Of a DNA stretch of 22,801 nucleotides, positions 1-7,311 are shown piece after piece. Every line of letters starts with the position of its first letter. Position 1 is the stretch's first letter. The stretch spans positions 1 through 22,801 of the forward strand of contig CAMIMK010000009.1 in the NCBI GenBank assembly GCA_946221765.1, written 5' to 3'. Position numbers and translations under genes: made by a program. The notes beneath the pieces were generated by a model. It made no database searches. It was given only the letters and a program-made list of their open reading frames with translations, and had not been told where the DNA came from. Source of the DNA: an uncultured Rhodovulum sp. (lineage in GTDB: Bacteria; Pseudomonadota; Alphaproteobacteria; Rhodobacterales; Rhodobacteraceae).

Positions 1-593
1 CGCGCGCCGGTCACGAGCGCCAGCATCTGGTCGAAGCGCGCGCGATAGCGGCTCGCCAGTTCGGCTGTGCGGGAATGATAGGCCCCGGCCGCCACCGACC
101 AGTCCCCGGTCTCGGCGTGAAGCTGCTTGAGGAGGCCCGCCGCATAATCGGCGGCGGTGTCGAGGTCGAACATCGACTCCAGCGACGGGAAGTTGGCGCC
201 ATGCCAGAGATAGTTGATCTGGAAGCAGCTGACATCGAAGCTGCGGCGACCCGCGGCGGCACTTTCCCGCGCGAAGGCCAGCGCCTCGTCGCGATTCCGG
301 AACCAGTAGCCCTGCCCCTCCCGGTTGATCGCCCAGGGCCAGGGCCTCAGGCGACCATCGACCCTGCGCCCGGTTTCAGTCAGCGAGATCGCATGGAGCA
401 CGGCCTCGGGCACCCCGGAGCGGCGCGCCCCGTCGGCGATCGCCTGCTCGCACAGTTCGGACGGATCCCGGGCCGGCAGGAGCCCCGGCGGGCCCGGCGC
501 CGGCGACAGGCGACCGAAATCCGCCCGCGTCTCGGCCGGCATCGCGATCAGGAGGAGAAGCAGCGCCGAGGTCAGGGCAAGGCGGATACCCAT
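1..593 (-). CDS. Lytic transglycosylase, SLT-type (3' end outside window)
   Basis: Secreted lysozyme-like murein lytic transglycosylase; 197 codons are visible and the C-terminus lies beyond the left edge. The start is the ATG at 593, with GGAG six bases upstream (600-603). Residues 1-24 form a signal peptide with a run of leucines ending near the sequence AETRA. The catalytic fold shows as SGVPEAVLHAISLTETG (residues ~66-82, with the likely catalytic Glu in TETG), then SFDVSCFQINYLWHG (~120-135) and AAGAYHSRTAEL near the end, the usual ESxG-like, GxxQI-like and AYN-like blocks of family 1 transglycosylases. It lies downstream of the NOS gene on the same strand, but a 211-base gap with hairpins suggests separate transcription. 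Related proteins in this group often sit near flagellar genes; that cannot be judged here. Confidence 0.82.
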   Translation of the reverse strand, partial: MGIRLALTSALLLLLIAMPAETRADFGRLSPAPGPPGLLPARDPSELCEQAIADGARRSGVPEAVLHAISLTETGRRVDGRLRPWPWAINREGQGYWFRNRDEALAFARESAAAGRRSFDVSCFQINYLWHGANFPSLESMFDLDTAADYAAGLLKQLHAETGDWSVAAGAYHSRTAELASRYRARFDQMLALVTGA

Positions 594-694
594 GGGGATC
601 TCCGGTGACAGGAAGGATGTTCCTGCTTTACCCCACCATGGTTAAGCCCGGCCTCGCCACAGGCACCACCCAGCCCGAAAATTCCGGAAACCCA

Positions 695-721
695 TTAAAA
701 TCCGACACTTAACATCGGATT
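695..721 (-). terminator. Possible terminator of the NOS gene
   Basis: Read on the minus strand, AATCCGA and TCGGATT form a 7-bp stem with a 9-base loop, continuing into TTTTAA. It lies about 85 bases downstream of the NOS stop codon. The stem is AT-rich for this genome, so its strength is uncertain. Confidence 0.4.
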
Positions 722-735
722 CAGACCCCGGAACG

Positions 736-777
736 CCGTGGGGCGCAGCCTTGCCGGCCGCTCCCCACGGGTCTTTT
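736..777 (+). terminator. Strong hairpin plus U-tract facing the NOS 3' end
   Basis: CCGTGGGG (736-743) pairs with CCCCACGG (763-770). An inner GCAGCC/GGCCGC stem with one mismatch extends the helix. A T-rich tract, GTCTTTTT, follows on the plus strand. This is a textbook intrinsic terminator, but on the plus strand, where no gene lies upstream. It may end a small RNA or stop antisense transcription into the NOS gene. On the minus strand the hairpin follows an A-tract and has no U-run. Confidence 0.5.
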
Positions 778-804
778 TCATCGCCCCCGGACGGGGCAGT
801 CTTG

Positions 805-3800
805 TCAGAGGTCGATGACCGAGGCTTTCGTCGGGGCACCGCCGACCAGCGCGCGCTGGAGCCGCGAGAACCAGGTGGCCCCGCTGTTGTACTTGGCCCG
901 GACCACCTCCGTCAGAGCCACGTCGCGGTTGAGCTGCACGCCCCAGACGTCCTCGATCAGCCGCCCTTCGCGGCGCATCATCTCGATCCGGGACAGCGCC
1001 TCGGAATAGCCGAGCCCCGTCTCGCGCTGGAGGATGCGCATCAGGACATCCACGACATCCTGCGCCATCTTCGCGTCGCCGCTGATGACGAAATGCGAGT
1101 CCGGCATCGCCAGGATCTCGGCGATCCGCGGCCCGTCGCCGTCGATCGCATCCTGGACATAGGCCTTGGACGGACCCTGCCGCGACAGGGCCACGGCCAC
1201 GCGCTGCAGCCGCCCGGATTTCCGCCAGGCCTCCAGCTGTGCCCGCTCCAGCAGTTCCTCTTCACTGCGGCAGCCGAAATAGAGCCGCGCCGGCGCCTCC
1301 GACGAGACCGGCATGCCCCGCGCCTCGCGATCGGCGATGAGGCCAAAGAGCGGCGACAGCCCGGTGCCGGCACCGACCAGGACCAGCGGTCCCCCGAAGC
1401 CCGTCGGCAGGTAGCGGGGCGCCGGCTTCAGCTGCACCCGGGCGCGCTGACCCGGCACCAGATGGCTCAGGTAATGCGAGCAGAGCCCGGTGCGAACCCG
1501 CCCGTCCCCGACCGGCAGCGACAGGACCGCGACCATGAGCTGTACCTGCCGCGGGTGCGACAGCGGGCTGGACGCGATCGAGTAGAGGCGCGGCCGGATG
1601 CGCGGCAGGATCTCGATCAGGATGTCGAGGCTCGGAACCGAACGCGGGAAGGCGTCGAAAAGCTCGACGACGGTCAAGTAGGTCCGCTGCAGGCGAGAGC
1701 GCAGGGCGCGCCGCGCCGGATCATCGTCCCCGAGGTCGAGCGTCGCGATCCAGCGGTCAAGCTGGGCCTGGTCGTCGGCGTCCTTGCTGACGGCGCGCAT
1801 GGCGACGAACAGCTCCAGCGGGGTTTCGGTCAGCGCGAAGTCGATCTCGGTGGTCAGCAGTGTCCGCAGCGAGAAGCCATCGCGGTAGCGGTCGAGGATC
1901 TGACTGCCTCCGCCGAGGATGCGGATCCAGGCGTCCGGCGGCAGGCCGAGATGCCGGGCGAAGGCCTCGACCAGCTCCGGCGGGTTCTCGGGGTGGATCG
2001 CGACATGATCACCTGCGCGATAGCCGGGCTGGCCCGGTTCCAGGTCGAGGCCGATGAGCCGGGTCGATCGGCCTGGTCCGGCGCCGGGACCAAACATCTC
2101 CTCGTTGAAGACAACCATCGCGCCCGCCTGTGACTCGACGCGCTCCTGTGCAGGAATGAGTTCGACGATCGCGCGCCGGGCGCGGCTCGCCTGCCCGTCC
2201 ACCGACCAACGCTTGGCAAAAAGCTCCAGCCAGTGACGGACGGTATCGGCCTGTCCGGCAATTTCGTCCGCCTGTTCCAGAGCCGACAGCCGGGTGCCGC
2301 CGGCCGCCTCGAATGCCGCATCCACCTTGGCAGCCGCAGCGCAGAAGTTCGGATAGATCCGGTTGCCGATGCCGAGCACGGCGAAATTCAGCCCGTCGAG
2401 CGGCTTCTCGCCCGCGGCCTCGGCCAGGCGGCTCAGCAGCACCTGCCCGCTTGCCGGCACCTCGCCATCCCGGCAGGTGGCGACGATGACGAGCGCCGTG
2501 CCCTGCGCGAGCAACGCCTCGATCGAGACCTCGTCCGCAGACAGCACCCGCGGCGCAAGTCCCGCCAGACGGCGTCCGGCCTGATGGGCATAGGCCTCCG
2601 CGGTTCCGGTCTCCGAGGCGAAGATCACCAGCGGACGGGTCGTGCGTTCGGGCGCCGAAGCCTCGAGGCGGGATATCTCGGCGCTGCGGTCGAGCAGCAT
2701 CCAGCGGTCGGCCGCATAGCCATAGCTCGGGCTCAGGTGGAAGTCGCGCATTTCATGGTGCCAGACCGGGGTCGTCGAACCGCCGGCGGCCGGGGCGATC
2801 CACGACCACTGCGCCGGGCATTCGCGCCCTGCCCGTTTCTCGCGCAGGTCATGGATCATGAACTGGCGCGAGGCCGTCTGGTGATCCACCAGTGTCACCC
2901 GCGCCTGCGTGAAGGAATGGATGATCGCCGTGTTGAGTTCCAGGAAGGCGCGGTCGCGCCACAGGGTCGATTCGCTCGACGTATCGAGGTTCAGCGCGCG
3001 GGCAATGTCCGAGGCACGGTCGTAGCGACGCTCCTCGAAGAGGTTCCGAGCGATCTCCGTGCCCATGAACCAGCCATTGAACGGCACGCAACCATAATCG
3101 ATCCCGCCGATTTCCATGCGGAAGTTGGCAATCGCCGGCACCGCGCACCATTTGAGCCCGAGCGCGGCGATCCCGGGTTCGGTCGGATGCGTGACGGGCA
3201 CTTCCAGCACGTCTCCGGCCGTCCAGGAATAGACCTTTGGCGCATGGCCCGGCAGGTCGATCACCAGCGGCAGGAGGTCATGGGCGGTGCGCGTCGCCGG
3301 GGGTTCCCAGCCAAGGCTTTCGATCGCGGTCGTCAGCTCGAGATTCGCGCGGTCACCGAGCACACGGCCTTCCGGCAGGGCATAACCGGCATAGCGGATC
3401 AGCTGGCTGTTCCAGATACGCGGCCCCCAGCGTTCCTGCTGCCGTCGCGGCCGGAAGACCGTCATCACGATCTCGATGTTGCCGCCGTTGGTGGCCTCGG
3501 CCAGATGCTGCCGGCATTCGGCGAACATCTCGTCCGGGTCCGTGACATGCCGGCGGTCGCGCACGATCAGGTTGCGCCACGAGATCCGGCCGATGCACTT
3601 CGGCGCGTTGCGCCAGGCCATGCGGGCCCCGTGCTCCAGTTCGGCGAAGCTGTGGGTGTAGGTCCCCGTGGCCCGCACCTCGTGGACGATTTCCGACCAG
3701 CGTTTTTCCAGTCGGCCCTCCGGCCACTCCAGCTCGTCAGCCACCCGCTGCAGGAAGTCTCGTGCCTCGGCAAGCAGGCGCTCCTGCTGCACCATCGGCT

Positions 3801-4764
3801 CCGCGACGATGCGGACCACCCGGTTGAACAGCACCTCCCAGCCCCGGCGGGTGCGCGTCGTCAGCGGCTCGCCGAACTTCGCCAGCGTCTGCAGGAGCGG
3901 CCCGGCAAGCTGCGGATAGTCTCCGGCCGGAACCTGATGGGCCTGGTGAACGGACGCAAGGTTGCGCAGTTCCGCCCGCAGCGTCTTCGGGCGCCCGGCG
4001 GCCCGGCTCAGGAAGACGACGGCCTCGATCAGGTGCTGGGACAGCTGGTCCATGTCCGCGGTACGGAAATGCCGCAGCACGTCCGGAAACGTCCGGAACA
4101 GCGTCTGGTAGAAGAAGATCCCCGCCTCGCGCGGCTGCTTCAGCATCTTCTCCGCGCCGCGCTGCATTTCGGCGATGATTTCCGGGTCGAGCGAGCGTTC
4201 CTCGGCCTGAAGGAAGGCGATCGCCGGCGCCGCGATATGCCGGGCGAAGAACCGGCCCAGAGCCGAGCCCGCCACCCCCTGCTCCAGATCGGCCCTCTCG
4301 AAATCCTCCAGATAGGGCGCCTTGCTGAAGGCCCAGACGAAATTCGCCTGTGCCCGCTCCCAATGGGCCTCGGTCACACCATAGGCCGCGAAATACGCAC
4401 AGCAGTCCTCGATCGTGGACGCCTGTGCTTTACGCGCACCCGGCGCCTCGCGGTAAGCCTCGCGCAGCGAGGCCTCGGTGGTCTCATCCAGCGCCCGCAC
4501 CGAAAGGTCGAAGAACTTGAGGAACTCGACGGGCGCCCGATCGATCGCCGGGCCGAATTGCTCGATCAGCTCCGGGCAGTCGAGAATAAGACGCTCGAAG
4601 AAGAGATCCGTCAGCATCTGATCAAATGGCAGATATTTGTTCCAGGAGTCCTTGACGATAACAAGATCCACCCGGGAAAGAGGCGTCTGCGCCGATGGTG
4701 CAGGCGTGGATTCTTTCCAGTCAGGCTGGAATGACATGTTCTCGGCCGCGCTCATCATCCGCAT
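805..4764 (-). CDS. nos: Nitric oxide synthase with two N-terminal globin domains and fused reductase
   Basis: Predicted cytoplasmic NOS (L-arginine to citrulline and NO) carrying its own NADPH reductase, 1319 aa. Domain order: degenerate globin (~33-185) with Phe125 at the F8 proximal-His position; canonical globin (~195-335) with His273 at F8, Tyr219 at B10 and Gln243 at E7; NOS oxygenase (~340-690) with heme-thiolate Cys390 in AWRNAPKCIGR, PFNGWFMGTEI with arginine-binding Glu570, and the pterin-side block WSWIAPAAGGSTTPVWHHEM; flavodoxin (~712-855, ASETGTAE); FAD/NADPH module (~890-1280, RLYSIASSP, GLCSHYL, VGAGTGLSP, EDVWGVQL); then a ~40-residue tail. The oxygenase-FMN linker is short and shows no calmodulin-type helix. 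The ATG at 4764 was chosen because a GGGGG run lies six bases upstream; an in-frame GTG at 4779 is possible. The layout resembles the globin-containing cyanobacterial NOS (syNOS). It is divergent from the H-NOX gene. Confidence 0.93.
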   Translation of the reverse strand: MRMMSAAENMSFQPDWKESTPAPSAQTPLSRVDLVIVKDSWNKYLPFDQMLTDLFFERLILDCPELIEQFGPAIDRAPVEFLKFFDLSVRALDETTEASLREAYREAPGARKAQASTIEDCCAYFAAYGVTEAHWERAQANFVWAFSKAPYLEDFERADLEQGVAGSALGRFFARHIAAPAIAFLQAEERSLDPEIIAEMQRGAEKMLKQPREAGIFFYQTLFRTFPDVLRHFRTADMDQLSQHLIEAVVFLSRAAGRPKTLRAELRNLASVHQAHQVPAGDYPQLAGPLLQTLAKFGEPLTTRTRRGWEVLFNRVVRIVAEPMVQQERLLAEARDFLQRVADELEWPEGRLEKRWSEIVHEVRATGTYTHSFAELEHGARMAWRNAPKCIGRISWRNLIVRDRRHVTDPDEMFAECRQHLAEATNGGNIEIVMTVFRPRRQQERWGPRIWNSQLIRYAGYALPEGRVLGDRANLELTTAIESLGWEPPATRTAHDLLPLVIDLPGHAPKVYSWTAGDVLEVPVTHPTEPGIAALGLKWCAVPAIANFRMEIGGIDYGCVPFNGWFMGTEIARNLFEERRYDRASDIARALNLDTSSESTLWRDRAFLELNTAIIHSFTQARVTLVDHQTASRQFMIHDLREKRAGRECPAQWSWIAPAAGGSTTPVWHHEMRDFHLSPSYGYAADRWMLLDRSAEISRLEASAPERTTRPLVIFASETGTAEAYAHQAGRRLAGLAPRVLSADEVSIEALLAQGTALVIVATCRDGEVPASGQVLLSRLAEAAGEKPLDGLNFAVLGIGNRIYPNFCAAAAKVDAAFEAAGGTRLSALEQADEIAGQADTVRHWLELFAKRWSVDGQASRARRAIVELIPAQERVESQAGAMVVFNEEMFGPGAGPGRSTRLIGLDLEPGQPGYRAGDHVAIHPENPPELVEAFARHLGLPPDAWIRILGGGSQILDRYRDGFSLRTLLTTEIDFALTETPLELFVAMRAVSKDADDQAQLDRWIATLDLGDDDPARRALRSRLQRTYLTVVELFDAFPRSVPSLDILIEILPRIRPRLYSIASSPLSHPRQVQLMVAVLSLPVGDGRVRTGLCSHYLSHLVPGQRARVQLKPAPRYLPTGFGGPLVLVGAGTGLSPLFGLIADREARGMPVSSEAPARLYFGCRSEEELLERAQLEAWRKSGRLQRVAVALSRQGPSKAYVQDAIDGDGPRIAEILAMPDSHFVISGDAKMAQDVVDVLMRILQRETGLGYSEALSRIEMMRREGRLIEDVWGVQLNRDVALTEVVRAKYNSGATWFSRLQRALVGGAPTKASVIDL

Positions 4765-4806
4765 GAGTGTCCCCCGCACAGCGCCACCGCAAAACCCGGG
4801 TGGACC

Positions 4807-4840
4807 TGCTTAACCAGTGCTTAACTGCCCCAATGCTAAC
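4807..4840. repeat. TGCTTAAC repeats in the NOS/H-NOX spacer
   Basis: TGCTTAAC occurs at 4807-4814 and 4818-4825, exactly 11 bases apart (one helical turn), with a shortened TGCTAAC at 4834-4840. They sit between the divergent NOS and H-NOX starts, so a shared regulator site is plausible. I do not recognise the motif. Confidence 0.45.
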
Positions 4841-4852
4841 CCTAGAAGCATT
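4832..4852. promoter_or_regulatory. Palindrome in the NOS/H-NOX spacer
   Basis: AATGCT (4832-4837) and AGCATT (4847-4852) form a perfect inverted repeat with a 9-base spacer, partly overlapping the third TGCTAAC repeat. Size and place suit a dimeric regulator site serving both divergent transcripts; this is inference. Confidence 0.35.
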
Positions 4853-4948
4853 AAGGTATCGCGAATGCGGCACGATTGCCGTGTTTCCATAATTGCGGTG
4901 CTTGAGAAGCCTGTCAGCACTTCAGGAATGACCGGGAATGAGCTGTCA

Positions 4949-5500
4949 GTGTACGGAATGATCCATCAAGCCGCGCGAGAGTTGACAGTTTCTCATATCG
5001 GGGAAGCCGAATGGGAGCGGTTCTGCCAGTCTCACGGAATCTACGGCGCCCAGTTCATCGGCTTCGAATATTATGAGGATACCGTCACTCTGCGCCTGAT
5101 CAATCTCGTCGCCGACAGGCTCGGCCTTGAGCGCGACGTGGCTCTTGTCGAATTCGGCCGCACCTGGATCCGCTTCGCGAGCAAATCTGCCTTCGGCAGG
5201 GTCCTCTCGCTGGCCGGCAGCGACCTGGAAACCTTTCTCGCCAATCTTGACCGCATGCATGCCAGTATAAAGTCGAACATGCCGCAGGCCGAGATGCCGT
5301 CCTTCCACCTTCTGGAAGCGAGGCCCGATGTGATTCGCCTGCTCTACCGCTCGTCCCGCAGCGGCCTCGCGCCCTTTGTCGCGGGCATTCTCTCCGAGGT
5401 TGCGCTGCGCTTTGGCGAACAGGTCTCGGTCACCCACGCACCCAACGACCTGGGTGTCGAATTCACGCTGTCGCGTGTGCTGGCTCATGCACGATTCTGA
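4949..5500 (+). CDS. hnoX: H-NOX heme NO/O2-binding sensor protein
   Basis: Stand-alone H-NOX (HNOB) domain, a cytoplasmic gas sensor that binds ferrous heme and NO, 183 aa from the GTG at 4949. Diagnostic residues: proximal heme ligand His104 in FLANLDRMHASI (family position ~102) and the Y-x-S-x-R heme-propionate motif Tyr133-Ser135-Arg137 (family 131-133-135). The N-terminus MYGMIHQAARELTV matches the usual M-x-G-x-I opening, which is why I favour GTG 4949. An in-frame ATG at 4928 would give 190 aa but has AGGA immediately next to it. The gene overlaps the downstream kinase by 14 bases and diverges from NOS. H-NOX proteins commonly control a co-encoded kinase or diguanylate cyclase, so the kinase is the likely partner. 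Confidence 0.92.
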   Translation: MYGMIHQAARELTVSHIGEAEWERFCQSHGIYGAQFIGFEYYEDTVTLRLINLVADRLGLERDVALVEFGRTWIRFASKSAFGRVLSLAGSDLETFLANLDRMHASIKSNMPQAEMPSFHLLEARPDVIRLLYRSSRSGLAPFVAGILSEVALRFGEQVSVTHAPNDLGVEFTLSRVLAHARF

Positions 5501-7133
5501 TCCTCCCCCACAGATCGAGTTGACGGCGCGCGAGATCGCGCAGTTCTTTCCCGCCTTTCTGAGGCTCGACCCGGAGGGCCGGATCGTCGAGGCCGGCCCC
5601 TCGATCACGGAACATGCGGGGCCCGGGCTGGTCGGCAGCCTCTTCTTCGAGGGCTTTCATGTCGAGCGCCCTGCGACGATCACCGGCATGGACCTGCTGC
5701 GAGCCCGCGGGCGGCCCCTGATCATCCGGCTGGAGCGCGAACGGCCCATGCGTCTGCGCGGTGTCGCCCTGCCGCGACCGGACACCACCTGGCTGATGCT
5801 CGGCCATATTCCCGACCTGGAGCCGCCCGAGGGTTCGCGCAAGCTCAGCTATTCGGACTTCTCGCCCACCGACGGCACCCTCGACATGCTGCTCGCCGCC
5901 GAACTCAGGTCCGGGCTGCTGGCCGAGGCCAACAGCCTCGCGGCCGCCCTGGAGGACCGCAAGCGTGACGCCGAACGGGCGAATGCGGCAAAGTCCGCCT
6001 TCCTCGCGACGATGAGCCACGAGATCCGCACGCCGATGAACGGCATCGTGGGCCTCGCGACGCTGCTGGCGGAATCCGGGCTCGACGCGTCCCAGCGCGA
6101 GATGCTCGACGTGATCCTCGCCTCGGGTCAGGCCCTGATGGGGGTCCTGAACGACGTGCTCGACATCTCGAAGATCGAAGCGGGTCATGTCGAGATCGAG
6201 GAGGTCCCCTTCGACCTTGCCCCCCTGGTGCTCGGGGTCCGCGACCTCTTCGCACCGAATGCGGCCAGCAAGACGGTGCATCTCAGCGTCACGCTCGAAC
6301 CCGCAAGCGCCTTCTGCATCAGTGATCCGGTCCGCATCCGCCAGATTCTGGTGAACCTGGTCTCGAATGCCCTCAAGTTCACCGACAGCGGCCGCGTCAT
6401 TGCTGTCGTCGCCCTCAGTGGCGACATGAATGCGAGGGGAGAACTCAGGATTTCCGTCAGCGACACCGGCATCGGCATGTCGGCCGAGGCCATGAGCCGG
6501 CTCTTCAACCCGTTCGTCCAGGCCGACAGTTCGACGACCCGGCGCTTCGGCGGCACCGGGCTTGGCCTGGCGATCATCAAGAAGCTCTGTGACCAGATGG
6601 GCGGACGCATCGATGTCGACAGCCGCCTCGGCCGCGGCTCGACCTTCACGGCGGTCCTGCCCGTCCACCGCCTCGCAGAACTGGCGAACACCGCCGAGAC
6701 CGAGGAGCGGAAATCCGACGAGCCTCTTGATCTGAACGTGCTGGTGGTCGAGGACAACGCCACCAACCAGTTCGTGATGAGCCACTTCCTGCGCCGCCTC
6801 GGGCTTCGCTTCAAGCTGGCCATGGACGGATCCGAGGCATTGTCTGCCTGCGAGGCCGACAGCTATGACCTGATCCTCATGGACATCGAGATGCCCCTCC
6901 TCGATGGCTTCGAGACCACACGTGAGATCCGCCGGCGCGAAATCTCCCGGGGTCTTCCGCGCACGCCGATCATCGCCCTGTCGGCGGATGCGATGCTGGA
7001 GCACCGCGAAAAGGCGCGCGAGGTCGGGATGGACGACTTCCTGACCAAGCCGATCGAAATGGAAAAGCTCGGAACGGCGATCCGGAGCGCCGCCCGACGC
7101 AACCGGGACAGCCGGGCGACCCCGGCAGCCTGA
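5487..7133 (+). CDS. H-NOX-associated hybrid histidine kinase with HNOBA-like N-terminus
   Basis: Cytoplasmic hybrid sensor kinase, 548 aa, with no membrane segment. Residues ~15-155 resemble the HNOBA domain of soluble guanylate cyclases: FPAFLRLDPEGRIVEAGP, then MRLRGVAL, and YSDFSPTDGTLDMLL leading into a coiled-coil signalling helix. The kinase core has the H-box FLATMSHEIRTPMNG (His178), N-box Asn294, DTGIGM (~326-331) and FGGTGLGL (~354-361). A receiver domain (~416-540) has acidic VEDN, phosphoacceptor Asp466 in DLILMD, and Lys521 of the TKP motif. The ATG at 5487 lies inside the H-NOX gene, 14 bases before the end of its stop, indicating translational coupling. It probably reads the H-NOX heme state. 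No HPt protein or separate output regulator lies nearby, so its downstream partner is unknown. Confidence 0.92.
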   Translation: MHDSDPPPQIELTAREIAQFFPAFLRLDPEGRIVEAGPSITEHAGPGLVGSLFFEGFHVERPATITGMDLLRARGRPLIIRLERERPMRLRGVALPRPDTTWLMLGHIPDLEPPEGSRKLSYSDFSPTDGTLDMLLAAELRSGLLAEANSLAAALEDRKRDAERANAAKSAFLATMSHEIRTPMNGIVGLATLLAESGLDASQREMLDVILASGQALMGVLNDVLDISKIEAGHVEIEEVPFDLAPLVLGVRDLFAPNAASKTVHLSVTLEPASAFCISDPVRIRQILVNLVSNALKFTDSGRVIAVVALSGDMNARGELRISVSDTGIGMSAEAMSRLFNPFVQADSSTTRRFGGTGLGLAIIKKLCDQMGGRIDVDSRLGRGSTFTAVLPVHRLAELANTAETEERKSDEPLDLNVLVVEDNATNQFVMSHFLRRLGLRFKLAMDGSEALSACEADSYDLILMDIEMPLLDGFETTREIRRREISRGLPRTPIIALSADAMLEHREKAREVGMDDFLTKPIEMEKLGTAIRSAARRNRDSRATPAA

Positions 7134-7185
7134 CCTGTCCCGCGGCGCGGCGTCTGGGACACGACAGGATGCGTCACGCTCAGAA

Positions 7186-7203
7186 CCGTCATAAAACTGA
7201 CAC
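7186..7203 (+). promoter_or_regulatory. Pho box upstream of pstS
   Basis: CCGTCAT, AAAA, CTGACAC fits the PhoB consensus of two CTGTCAT-like 7-mers separated by a 4-base A/T spacer, with one mismatch in each 7-mer. It lies about 110 bases before the pstS start, so the pst genes should be induced by phosphate starvation through PhoB. Confidence 0.75.
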
Positions 7204-7311
7204 TGAATCGACGTACAGGCGTCAACCTGCCGCAATATGGTGCGCAATGATGACTCGACCCGGGAACGGGAGGACGTCGCTTTCAGAACGCCGTCGAGGG
7301 GGGAACGCAAG

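Noticed and set aside
642..839. 65-codon minus-strand frame between NOS and the transglycosylase
   Set aside because: It crosses the terminator hairpins and overlaps the NOS 3' end; there is no ribosome site.
751..2133. 460-codon plus-strand open frame opposite the NOS reductase
   Set aside because: Low-complexity product opposite well-conserved FAD/NADPH motifs.
2655..2740. Calmodulin-binding linker between NOS oxygenase and FMN domains
   Set aside because: The linker is short and acidic to neutral, without a basic amphipathic helix.
2233..4734. 833-codon plus-strand open frame antisense to NOS
   Set aside because: The composition is Arg/Gly/Ala/Pro-rich without any domain, and it mirrors the GC-biased codons of the clear NOS gene on the other strand.
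7136..7161. TGTCCC/GGGACA hairpin after the kinase gene as a terminator
   Set aside because: Six-base stem with a 14-base GC loop and no U-run.
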